Positions 12,109-22,233 of a stretch of DNA of 64,000 bases are shown here, one piece after another. The position numbers were made by a program, and so were the translations under genes. The stretch is from Steinernema hermaphroditum (taxonomy: Eukaryota; Nematoda; Chromadorea; Rhabditida; Steinernematidae), in the NCBI GenBank assembly GCA_030435675.1, contig CM059622.1:3782001-3846000 (forward strand), in the 5' to 3' direction. The stretch's first letter is position 1, and the number at the start of each line of letters is the position of its first letter. Under the pieces are notes generated by a model. That model was not told the DNA's origin. It made no database searches and was given only the letters and a program-made list of their open reading frames with translations.

Positions 12109-12179
12109 GCAGACGAAACTTAGATTTACTATTTGAATTGTATTAAAAGTGTCCAAAAAATAAAAAAAATGTTGAATAT

Positions 12180-13321
12180 TAAAAATTATTCGTTGTTACA
12201 CTTCAGTACGTTCGGGACCATTCAAGTTTAAATGGACGATGGACCCAACACGACGGAAACACCCACCTATAATTTAAGTAGCATTAATCTATCTAATCGT
12301 AATCAGCGTTCAAGGTCGCGAAAATACATCTTCAACTCATCACACACCCACGAACGCACACACGTTCAACCCACGCAACTCGCGAAACGCCTCTATCACC
12401 AAGTGGCGATCTGGGGATCAATCACTTCGGTTTTCTATGTTAGCCGTTTAGCACACACTGACAAAGAAAGTGGGCGATTTCTGGTTTCGCCAACGCAATG
12501 AGCACTCCATTTCGCTGCCGTCGCTCTAGGAGACGGCAAAAACGGTGCATCCGATCGATCACTTTCGTTTTGGAACATCGACGGATACGGATAGGAAGCG
12601 GCGCTTCCCCTGGGGTGGCAGTTCCTGGGGTCACCTGTCGGATCACATGTAAACAACGATTTCTTATTCATCCGGTTTTAGGGAGACCATGTCTGTGTTC
12701 GGGTCATGGTGTTCCTTCTCAAGGCCACAGCTTTCGGGTTAGTAAAACAGATCAATCGTACTTTCTTGTTCAAAAACGAACAGCCCTAAAGCCGCTATGA
12801 CTATTTTTTGGGTTAAGTCGCGCTGTTTCTGATGATTAGGGAAGAACTGGTTTAATCACTGGCTCATGACAAGCGTGCAGTTCTCTTTTTATTGTTTGTT
12901 TGCATTGTTGAACATGGATTGGAGTGATCGGTGATGTAGGCATAGGCGGTTCAGCCCCTGAAGGTACAAGACAAACAGGATTCGATGAAGATCGAGCATC
13001 CCAATCGCATAGGACAGATACTACAGATTCCATTAGCATATTTAGAGTATCAAGATCAGTGCAAATGCCCGATACCCGTGCCGTTGAACTGGTCCTATTC
13101 CCAAACAGTAGCTTGGCGAAAGTCTCGAGTCACGGTCTCGAATTTGAAAAGTCTCGTCTAGCACAGCCCATCTCCCGACACGATTCACCTGGCTGTCTGC
13201 TGGTTGCACTGCCACGAGCAGCTTTTGTTGCGCTGATCGGTTGCATTTTCTTTTCTGTTGCACGTTGTGCTTTTGTCCGTTTGTTCATGTTGTCTTTTCC
13301 ACGCGAGCCTTGGGTGCAAAA
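12180..13321. other. Intergenic, no supported gene
   Basis: Only short overlapping open frames on both strands; none has a splice or promoter context. The region ends at a solo transposon terminus. Confidence 0.4.
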
Positions 13322-13369
13322 CCAATCCCATTTCAAAACCGATGCCAATATTCGCGCAAACCGACCGGG
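13322..13369 (-). repeat. Solo terminus related to the MULE element
   Basis: The segment matches the inner part of the right inverted repeat of the element at 4630-5622: TTTCAAAACCGATGCCA, then ATTCGCGCAAACCGACCGG. Only one copy of the 17-bp motif is present instead of three, and no partner end is visible nearby. It is a relic or the end of a shorter subfamily. Confidence 0.7.
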
Positions 13370-13647
13370 TACATAACGAAAGGGAATCTGCCCTTTCGAG
13401 TCAAATATCAGTTAGCGATAAAGAAATTGTTTTCAAATTATGAGTACTTGAGTGGTTAATGATAGTGCGCCGCTTTCCGATGAGGTAAAGGTGCTGTGCG
13501 CGCAGCAAGTGATGATTTATGTTTCCCTTACCCCACCGTTGGTGCGTTTGTCTATGCGCTGAATCCATGGTTTCAAACGTTTATTGAGAGCTTGATCCAC
13601 TTGTTGTTCACCTTATTCTGTAATGACCCTTTCTTTTTCAGGAACGC

Positions 13648-14773
13648 ATGGCGTTCACAGAAGCCGAACGAGCGGCAATTTTTGCCGATGTGGAAGAAGG
13701 CGGGAAAGATGAAGCTGAATTGAAAGAAGCTATCCAGTTGATAGAAGATGAGCTGGACAAAGGCGATCCCAGCAGCATTCAAGATGCTTTCGAATTGGCT
13801 CTGTCTGCACATCCAGCGGTTATCTTGCTATGGTTGAAATATCTGCACTGGCTGGATGATAGTCTCAGGATCCCTTCGCAGTCCGTAGAAGTGTACGAAC
13901 GCGCCGCGCTCGTCAATCCCATGTCGTCAGAAATAATGCAGTTAGCCCTTATTGCATACGAGCGTGCAGGCGAATCGCCGGATAGGATTGAAGATATGTG
14001 GGAAGCTGCGAAAAACTCAATTGCGGAGCCGGATTGGGGAGCATCTTTGTTCACAACATATATTTTCCTTCTCAAGCGGCGTGTGGTCCAGTCCGGATCT
14101 GAAGACTTCAGTATTGTCGGAGAAGCATTTGAAGATGGATGTACATTCTTATCGCATAGGTTCCGCTTTTGGGACCAGACGTTTAAGTATCGTCTGATGC
14201 ATGCCTACTTCCATTATTCAACAACAAAAAATTATGGAAAGGTAATTCATGCGTATTTCAATTTATTAGTCACCAGTTCAATTTTCCGGCTCGTGATATC
14301 GTTAGAGATATTTTGACGACCGGAGGGAGTACGCAGCCTAAAGTTGCTATTGAGGCAATTTCGTACGAACGCCATTTTGGACGGGATATGATTCGCTGTC
14401 GTAACATGCTGTATCAACTAGTCAACTCTGTCACTGAAAACGCGTTTTTGCTCTTCGACTACTTTATCCAATTTGAACGCGAAGAGGGTACACTGGAAGA
14501 CTTGGAGAAAGCCCTAGCCGAGGTTGGTTTTTCTGTCGTTGTTTGTGCTACAGAGTTTGATTGCAGGTGAACTGTCAAGCTAGGCGTCTAGAACGACTGA
14601 GGATGCGACGCGTTACGTCTAGCCCCCTAGAGAAGGACGCCATTTCAAGCCTTCTTGAAGATACGCCGTTCAGTTCCTCAACGAAGAAAGCGCTACAGAG
14701 GTTGCAGTCAATGCGATGCGATAGAAGCTTCCGTAAATCGTGTTCCTCTATTATATTAAATAAAGTTAAATAA
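13648..14773 (+). CDS. SART3-like HAT-repeat protein lacking RRMs
   Basis: Three exons (13648-14241, 14277-14522, 14567-14773), with introns of 35 and 44 bp, encode about 348 residues. The sequence shows HAT (half-a-TPR) repeats such as LWLKYLHWLDD and VYERAALVNP. A segment FEREEGTLEDLEKALAE followed by VNCQARRLERL matches the end of the HAT region of SART3, the U4/U6 snRNP recycling factor. SART3 proteins are normally more than 800 residues and carry two RRM domains plus a C-terminal LSm-binding motif. Here the frame stops soon after the HAT region, and AATAAA signals overlap the stop. A TTTTTCAG acceptor 6 bp before the ATG may be a spliced-leader site. This is probably a truncated duplicate: it could bind HAT partners but not RNA through RRMs. 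A pseudogene is also possible. Confidence 0.65.
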
Positions 14774-14964
14774 TAATAAAGTAACTTGACCTGGAGGTAC
14801 AAGACGCCATTCTTTGTAGGACTTAAGATTTAATATATCTCCATTGTTATCTTTTAGAATCTTGCTTCCCGTGAGGAACTCAGGTCCATATGTGCCCAGT
14901 TGTTTAAGGACATATGTTTTGGGGAAACTGTGATGGCTTCAATTTGGATATCTTCGGACCTGGT

Positions 14965-15012
14965 AGGGATGCACCGGAACGAAAAAAAAAACGGAACCGG
15001 GTGCATCCTTAG
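14965..15012. mobile_element. hAT-like terminal palindrome relic
   Basis: AGGGATGCACCGG and CCGGGTGCATCCTTA face each other around a poly-A core of about 20 bp. These ends look like hAT-type termini with almost nothing between them, so this is probably a collapsed MITE. It lies between the SART3-like gene and the kinase gene. Confidence 0.4.
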
Positions 15013-15081
15013 TGTGTGGTTCTGTGTAACCTCAGCAATCAACTGATGTGTCCAAGCTCTCTAATACTGATATCACTCCAT

Positions 15082-16248
15082 TCACTTTAATTCACTTAAA
15101 TATGATTTTACAAACATGCTGGAACCTTCTATCGGATTTGCGGTTTCCCAGTCGAATGGATCATCGAGGTTTACTCCACTGACTTCCGCTGCCTAAAACA
15201 CAGAAATCAGTTACGAAGACCAATACAATGTTCATACAAGTTTAAGAACTTGATAGATGTAGCTGTAGTCGACCTTGTCATGATACTTCAATGAGTCGAT
15301 GTAGTCGAGCAATTTCCCGAACTCCTCCTTGCACCGAAACGATTGGAAGAGTTTCTCACGCTTTGCAGATCGACATTCTTCCTTGCATGCTTGCACATCC
15401 TTCTTATCAGACATCTTTCTCCATGGAAGCCCAGCTGGAGCAATAAGATCGAGCAGCAGATAGAACCACGATTCGCAGTCGTCCTTGGGGCCAAGCTCAG
15501 AATTGCGGTGGCAAGCGAGTGAAGCAAAGCGAATGGTTCCCTTGAAGCCAACTACGTTCCGCGGCGTTTTCAGTGCGTTTTCATTGTTCAAGAAACGCCG
15601 CGCGATGCCAAAGTCAAGGATGTAGATCTGAACGCATTAAGATTAGAGTGGAGTTCACAACAAATAAGCCCAGTAACACGTTAAATTTTACCACCTCAAA
15701 TAGACGCTATGCAAAAGAGATAAACCAACCATTTCCATTTCAATTACCCTTACCATTCGTTTGCATTCACCCAAACCACAAGAATAGTTTGCTGGCTTCA
15801 AATCACGATGAATGTAGCCATGTTTATGTAGATCTTCTACGGCCTCCAAACACTGAATGGACGCTCCAATACCTGTTGGTAAGGAGAAGACCTAAAACTC
15901 ACCGCTTAGCGAATTGACTAGCTACCCACTTACCCGATTCGGACGCTCGATTTTGAGATCAGCGAGCGATTTGCCCACCAGCTGCATGACGAGAAAGAAG
16001 AACTTGTCTTTCCTGCCACGGTCGATAATCTTCGTGAAATGCGACCTCCCATCGCGTTCCTGTGACACGAGCTTCAAGATCGCGATTTCCATCTTCAGCT
16101 TCGAATGTTTTCGGCGCTCTAGTTTTTTCTCCACTTTCATCGCATACTCAAGCGACTTGTCCTTTTGGTCATGTACGCGGTACACGGCACCGAATCCGCC
16201 TTCGCCTAGCAGCTTGATGATGACGAAATTGCTCTTCGTGCTCGTCAC
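15082..16248 (-). CDS. CK1-family tau-tubulin-kinase-like protein kinase
   Basis: Four exons (16248-15934, 15891-15754, 15627-15238, 15192-15082) join in phase, with introns of 42, 126 and 45 bp, and encode about 317 residues. The Gly-rich loop GEGGFGAVY (residues 15-23), the ATP-binding Lys in YAMKVE (about 38), the catalytic loop HRDLKPAN (Asp about 135) and DFG in ILDFGIAR (Asp about 156) are all present, so the enzyme should be active. GTIRFASLACH replaces the usual APE segment and is typical of the CK1/TTBK group. The C-terminus ends VNLDDPFDWE plus a short tail, as in the nematode TTBK-like subfamily, which is greatly expanded and often sperm-enriched. Substrates are unknown. The catalytic domain is almost the whole protein. 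Confidence 0.88.
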
Positions 16249-16548
16249 TACGTTACTTTACTTTATTTCCCGAATCAAAGGCTTTCAGCCTTGCAGGACA
16301 CCGAAAAAATAGACAAACAGAGGATGTCTCATTGCTGCAGGCTTCATCCCTGGCGTGGCGTTGATGTCGAACCGGTCATAGACGGCGCGCTTCACGGGGC
16401 ATTTGGGAATCGGCGAAACTCTGGAGATGGCGACGGAACATCTTCTTCGCGGTCGTTTGCGGCACAGCGGACGCTTCTGAGCTCGCATCTGCTTCGGAGA
16501 GAGGAGTCCGTGGTCCTGGTTGCGTCTTCGCCGGTCTTGGTGTCCTCA

Positions 16549-16761
16549 GAGCGTCGGCAACCTTCGGGATGACTTCTCACGCAGCCGGATTCCTGGCGTC
16601 GGACATCTTGTTTGTCAGCGGTGGTGGGACTACGGCTTCCGGGTGTCCCAATTCCCTCTGGAAGCCGGAACAATCACAACTGCCACGGGATTTACCATCG
16701 GACCAACCGGACAATCAGAGAGCGACCGGAAGGACCGACCGCTCGCCACCGCGACACGAGT
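16549..16761 (-). repeat. Dispersed ~215-bp module, copy 1
   Basis: This segment is clearly similar over its full length to 43977-44192, with sharp edges at TCAGAGCGTCGG on the left and CGACACGAGTG on the right. On the minus strand both copies carry an ATG reading MSDARN and, a few codons later, a GTGAGA that looks like a splice donor. This copy lies about 300 bp upstream of the kinase start codon on the same strand. Confidence 0.75.
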
Positions 16762-17263
16762 GAGAGCTCGTCACTACGGCACCCTGCAAAGTGATGAGAG
16801 TAAGGATTGACGAAAAACGGCACAACTTACGGGTTTCAGCGACACACCGTCGTCAGACTCCTTTTCACTCATTCCAGCCGAGGATCGACCGACTTGTTGA
16901 ACGTTGAACCGATGGGACTGACTGCACCTCAAAGTGGAGCAGTCGAGGAGATTTCTGTCTAGACAAGTGCATGCTGAAAGTGCTTCTGAAACCACTTTTC
17001 TGACATGAAAGTACCGTGCTGGAGCAAACAAATTAACAGTGGAAGCATTCAAATTGGTGCGTGCGATTTTGGATCCAAGGTGAACCACACACGGCGCTTC
17101 GGAACTACCGTAATGTTGGTGAAATTTCCGGTCAGATTACGGTAGATACTGAACTCCGATTGCACACAAAACCCGTGATGAATAAGATAAATGAAGATCT
17201 ACAACCCTCAAGATACTAAGCAAGGAAGAACATTTCATGCAAGAGTCAAATGGTCTGCAACAT
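16762..17263. other. Intergenic, no supported gene
   Basis: Short overlapping frames only. It separates the ~215-bp module from the 3' end of the Lys-rich gene. Confidence 0.35.
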
Positions 17264-18528
17264 TTATTCTCGTTGTGATGAGACGACTTCACCATTTTTC
17301 AGATCATCGGGTGCAGACGGGCGACGTTCACTCATCGAGTTCACTGGACTAAAGTCTCTCTCGGGCATCTCTGGGTCTATACCATAGAGAGTGTCGTCTT
17401 CTGGACGCTGTAGACGGCGCCGCTTCTCCATTCGTTCAAGTTCTGAAGGATTTAACTCGAGATCGTAGCCTTCCCCTTCTTTGTCGACTCTTTTGACCGC
17501 CTTCGGGATTTCTGGCTGCGACACACCTTTGACAACTGGAGGCGGGATCCCCTCTGATGTTTGGTTCACCGGTGGACGTGCAACCGACGTGTCCGGGTCT
17601 TTCACTGTTCTGGTTTCTTTGAAATGCCTCACGAAGGCCTCACTGACAAGAAAGAGACTAGATGTAATGTAGTGACTGGAGCTTACTCGAAATCACTATT
17701 GTTGTCTCTTTTGCTTCTTGAGGAAGGCTCGGGCTCCTTGCTTGGAGATTTGTGCCCAGTTTTCGTAGACAATTCTTCGGATTTACGGCTATTATCGTCC
17801 CGGTTACTCTTCGCAGGCGACTTCGGTAGCTTTTCGGTCTTCGGGTGGTAAAATGGATTCTGCATCATTTGAATTTCATTGCTCATGTCCTTCCGCATCT
17901 CGACCGTCTCTTGTGTCTTATTGTCCACTTCAGATACTCTCTTCTTATGTTTTTTCTTTTTCGACTTCACTTTGTACTGCTTCGTATCCGGCTCCGGCTG
18001 TTCACGTGTCGACTTCTTCGGCGACGCGGTGACTTTTATACTATTTCTATCTAAAGAAGCTTATCACTAATAAAAACCACTATAAAGCACCACCTCTGCT
18101 CTTTGTCTTTCGTTTGCCCATCGCTTTCTCGTTATCTGAAGATAGTTATAGCACTGAAACTAGCCTTAACGCTTACCGTTCTCTTTCTGTTTTGGTTCAC
18201 TCTTCACCTTCTTCGCTTCTGAAGAAAACTATAAACATTGAAAACATTTCTACGTGCCTACCTCTGCTTTTTGGCTGTGGTATGCCCCTCATCTCCTTCG
18301 AGCCTGAAGATCCATGAATACCTCAAAACTGTTAAGCACTCACCGTTCTCCTTCAGCTGCCGCATGTTCGTCACTTTCTCTTTGTCTGAAACAAAACGAT
18401 GATGAAGAAAGTTAAAAAGTGTCGTACCCACCGTTCTCCTTTCGCTTCGGTCTGCTCGCCGTCTTCTCCATATTTTTCCACATGTTTCCAACAACCGACG
18501 GAGACGTTGTCTTCCGGCGCACGCACAT
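17264..18528 (-). CDS. Lys-rich protein with four 42-nt exons
   Basis: Seven exons fit: 18528-18432, then four of exactly 42 nt (18385-18344, 18303-18262, 18218-18177, 18135-18094), then 18050-17687 and 17642-17264. All the small exons start and end in the same phase (1), so each adds 14 residues and can be gained or lost without a frameshift. Introns are 40-46 bp. The product, about 335 residues, is rich in Lys, Glu, Ser and Pro, with a very basic stretch KSKKKKHKKR. It has no recognisable domain or membrane segment, and a nuclear location is a guess from the basic tracts. The stop codon overlaps an AATAAA. The start at 18528 is the first ATG in frame; the frame stays open upstream to an acceptor-like TAG, so further 5' exons are possible. 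Confidence 0.65.
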
Positions 18529-18861
18529 TTCGGAGAAGGCACTTCCGAAGCACCACTCTCGGAAGTAAGTACTAGGCTAAATGAGGCATCTTGTCTGAAG
18601 CCAATCGTAGAAGCGTCGTGTCTACAAAGTGCAAACGTTACTGCACTCTACAACAAAGAGCACCCGTGCACCATTGCTCATTTCTGCGAGTCTCGCGAAC
18701 GATAAGAAGATAAGAAGGAAGAGAAAAAAAGGCGACGCCAAATGTATAATATGTATTCGCATGAACATGGAGGATTTGTAAATTGTACTCATAGTGATCG
18801 GCAATAAACTTTTATACTTCTAAAACTCGCTTTTTATTCGCCAAACAACTCTTCCTAAAGA
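18529..18861. other. Spacer between two minus-strand genes
   Basis: About 330 bp separate the upstream gene's stop codon from this gene's ATG. The poly(A) signal at 18833 lies in it. The rest shows no trusted exon. Confidence 0.4.
18833..18838 (-). terminator. Poly(A) signal of the membrane protein gene
   Basis: AATAAA on the minus strand, about 25 bp past the stop at 18862. Confidence 0.6.
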
Positions 18862-20916
18862 TCACAAAAGATTAATCCGCGTCGCCTTATGCTTCTGTGG
18901 CAATTCGACCGAAACCGTCCCCGAACTAGATCCTCGACGATTCACTGCTGGAGTGGATTCCTTTGTATTATCGGTACTGACCGCAGACGATGGGACCGTG
19001 GATGGGGCTTTGTGGTGTGCGGTAGCGTACATCGGATATTCGGCTTTATCCTTGCTGGATTTCTTTTTCCTACAAAGCACTGTTCATCACAACATAAACA
19101 ATGATTATTTACCAGTTGAAGCGATCATAATCAGTCGGCGGGAACCACGTTGTATTCTCTTTCGACTTCACTGTTATTTGACGGAGCTTTCCCGTAGTCG
19201 GACTCTTCGTCCTATCAATCTCCATCTTTCGATTTGACTTACTGCGCCAATAAGGATTTGCCGAGATGACCGGGTAATCTGAAAGTGAAAAGTCCTACTT
19301 GATCTCGGACGACAACATGCCTTCAGGAGGAATCTGGTAGATGACAGCGTTGAATTGCGGATCGTCCATCACACCTGTGGACGAAGAATTATCAGTGCGC
19401 TTCCTGAACGAGCAAAGAAATTACAACCAATCGTATTCACACTAACTGTTCTGAAGTTGTGGTTACGCCTGATGTCGGTTTAAGAGCCGATGAAGAGTAG
19501 ACAGTCGGAATCGAAGACACATTACGAAGAGTTGACTGATCCGTCGAATCGGCGGGCACTAGCTGAACGTTCTTATTTGGTCTTCGATCATCTTCAACGG
19601 CACCGTTCGATGCCAGTCGACTGAGCATTCCACCCACAGCTCCGATACGAACAGCAAGCTTCTCGCGGTTGGAAAGGGCAGCAGTTATACCGGAAGAAGG
19701 TTTTGTCGATGTAGTTACATCCGAAGAAGGCTTTGTATATGCGGTTCCTTCCGAAGAAGGCTTCGTATATGTGATTACTTCCGAAGAAGGCTTCGTAGAT
19801 GTTGCTTTCCGAGACGTGGGCTTCGTCGACGTCGTTTTTCCTGACCTTCGTTTGGTAGTTGTACCTGAAGTAGGTTTCGCAGCCGAGAAAGATTCTGTCC
19901 TGGAAGCAGCTGCGAGAGCCGACTGATCAGTTGAACGAGAGACCATCGAACTTGTCTTCTTCTTCGTGCGCTTCCTTGGCGATTCAATTCCTATTGTCGA
20001 TTCTGAGGGTTCATATGGTTCTGCTTTTCGAGTTGATCTCGATTTCGAACGGTGCACCCTTTTAGCCGATTTCGGGCGCTCCGTTTTTCGACTGGATTTT
20101 CCGGAAGCATTAGTCGCAGGCATTACGTTAGCTGTAGGGCTGTGATGCAAACCTTCTGGTGTCGCATATGCAGCCTTCTCCTGAGTAGGACCAGCTGCCC
20201 TACAAAGCGAATCGTAAACAAAGCCTGTGGAGCAATCACTCACCAATAAAAGTGACCACAGTGGGTGGGCGAAAAGCACGGCACACTTTGCTTAGACATT
20301 CGTAACTCCAGTTCTCTCTCACGCAACTGCCGCATTTGATCCTTCATTTGAAGCTCGTCTTCGCGAAGCTTCTCCTCCAATCGACGACGCCTATCGGTTT
20401 CTGCTTCCAGTTTGATCGTCATTCGGAGCTCATCTTCGCGCAGCCTTTGCTCTATTCGACGTTGCTTCTCCTGTTCCGCTTCCAGTATGGCCTTAAATCG
20501 GAACTCGTCTTCACGAAGCTTTTCATCCATTTGTCGCTGCTTCTCCGGCTCTTGTACCTCCTTAATTCGAGGTTCATCGCCGCGTAGCTTTTCCTCCAAT
20601 CGATGGTGTTTCTCCTTCTCTGCGTCCAACCTGCGCCTGGCGTGACGCTTATAAATCCAACGTGTGAACACTAACGCTCCAGAACAGCACATCAGAATCC
20701 CGATGATGAGGATGTAGAAGACCACCGTCACCCAGATCATGCTCATGGTGGGCACATAGCTTTCTACTACTGAAAAAAATGAGGTTACCAATGTTAAATA
20801 GCTTGTAACAAACCAAAGGGGACGGTTTGAGCGTTTTCAACTGGATCTTGCGTTTCCACCATTGTATTGCCGTATACCGTCGTCGTAGCAGGGGCGGTCG
20901 TTGAATTGTCGCTCAT
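18862..20916 (-). CDS. Single-pass membrane protein, coiled coil plus Ser/Thr/Lys-rich tail
   Basis: Exons fit at 20916-20814, 20769-20244, 20199-19447, 19403 to about 19113, and 19069-18862, with introns of 43-44 bp. After a short Thr-rich N-terminus comes one membrane span (IWVTVVFYILIIGILMCCSG, around residues 45-64). Next are four imperfect repeats of about 25 residues built on EEKLREDELR, a likely coiled coil. Then follows a long tail with seven TKPSSE/TKPTS-type repeats and basic patches, ending in KHKATRINLL. A topology with a short outer part and a cytoplasmic coiled-coil tail is likely. The fourth exon contains an in-frame TAG at 19297-19295. Either a ~94-bp intron using a GTGTGA donor removes it, or the gene carries a nonsense codon. 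No family is recognised. Confidence 0.65.
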
Positions 20917-21194
20917 GTAGTAGCGGGCTGGTGACGGTCAGCAAAACGAGCGATTAACCGGTCGGACTTCGGAGTGAAATGGGAAAATGAAGACCGACTG
21001 GCTCGGAGAACAGCTAACCGATGGAATGAGCATCATCTGAAAAGGGCACAGATCAGTAGACAGATAGACACAAATTAAAGCAGTTTTAGACGCCGGATCC
21101 GAGCGAGATTCTCGCAGTAAATACTCAAAAATCCGCATTTATACTCGCAAAGTCATGAAAATTGATTAGGCATGAGTCTATAAAAAGCGAAAGC
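20917..21194. other. Short intergenic, promoter side of the membrane protein gene
   Basis: Upstream flank of the minus-strand gene starting at 20916; no exon or clear element seen. Confidence 0.3.
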
Positions 21195-21670
21195 TATCTG
21201 CTTCGGAGCATCCTCCGTTCCATTCGGCGCTGACTGGTTTCCAGCTTTCTTCGTGCAGCCTTCGTTAGCGTCCAGGTTTCACAACCGTACAGCATCGCCG
21301 GTAGTACGCACTGGTTGAAGAGCCTTCTTTTCCATCGCAGGATGCTCCGCGTAAGGCTCCTGGACAGAAGGACGAATGAATGGCTGAGAGGAGTCACAAA
21401 GCTGAAGGACGCCCACGGATCAGCGACAAGAAGGAAGTGGAACTACGCCTGGAAGACTGCTCGTGAACTGCCTGAGAAGTGGTCGACGAAGCTCGAAGAA
21501 TGGCGGCCACCGACGACGCGCCCCATCGGAAGACCGAGGACCAGATGGCGAGATGATTTCACGAAGAAACTCGGAATGCAACGGTGGCGACAACGAGCAC
21601 GAGAAGAGGACCGACAACAATGATATGGGGTGTGGCTCGATGTAATGTTGAAGATTCCACAAATAAATCG
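21195..21670 (+). mobile_element. 5'-truncated RTE fragment with inverted 5' part
   Basis: From about 21340 to 21625 the plus strand encodes the C-terminal end of an RTE-type protein (HRRMLRVRLLDRRTNEWLRG, later RKWNYAW and GRPRTRWRDDF). From about 21340 back to 21205 the minus strand encodes the piece that normally precedes it (NQCVLPAMLYGCETWTLTKA, then RRMERRML). The order and orientation are those produced by twin priming during reverse transcription. Compare QPAMLYGCETWALTKA and RKWNYAQ in the intact element at 52063-54891. No target duplication was identified. Confidence 0.75.
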
Positions 21671-21879
21671 TAAATCTGCTTCGGATCTACTCCAACAATA
21701 TCGAAAAGGCCTCAGATTTAACATACACTGTGCCATACAATCCCCATCCAATTCCACCAAGAGCACAGAGACACTATGATGGAACCCTTTAAAAGAGATC
21801 GGTCGCAAAAATCTCCTTAGTCCTCGAGCGAGGTCGTTTAGGTTGGTCGTATGAAATGTACCCTTAAAGGGACCCGGTC

Positions 21880-22145
21880 ATGGATAAAAAAACTTCTTCA
21901 AATCTTCTGAAAATTTGTACACCCCTGTTTTCGGGGTTGCTGAACACGACGGTGAAGTCGGTTTCTCGGAAAACATGATAGTTTCTGAGAAATAGCAAAA
22001 AATAGACAAAAAACGTCGTGCAAATTTTGCCTTCAAGCGCAAGGCAGAGTTCGCGGTTCGTTCAGAAAACGTTTCAGCCCCTTGTTTTAGAGGCTGCCCA
22101 ACATCATGCTGAAATCGGTTTCTCAAAATTCCCAGTAGTTTTCAA
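21880..22145. repeat. Two diverged copies of a ~145-bp unit
   Basis: About 21905-21985 and about 22050-22130 share a pattern: CCCCTGTTTTCGGGGTTGCTGA against CCCCTTGTTTTAGAGGCTGCC, then GAAGTCGGTTTCTC against GAAATCGGTTTCTC. They look like an old tandem duplication upstream of the DNase II-like gene. Confidence 0.45.
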
Positions 22146-22233
22146 GAAACGGACCTTAGGATCCACACAGTTTAGCTGTCCAATTCTCGGTGTGTCGGTC
22201 CCGAAACGATTTGCATGACGGACACGACCGTAG

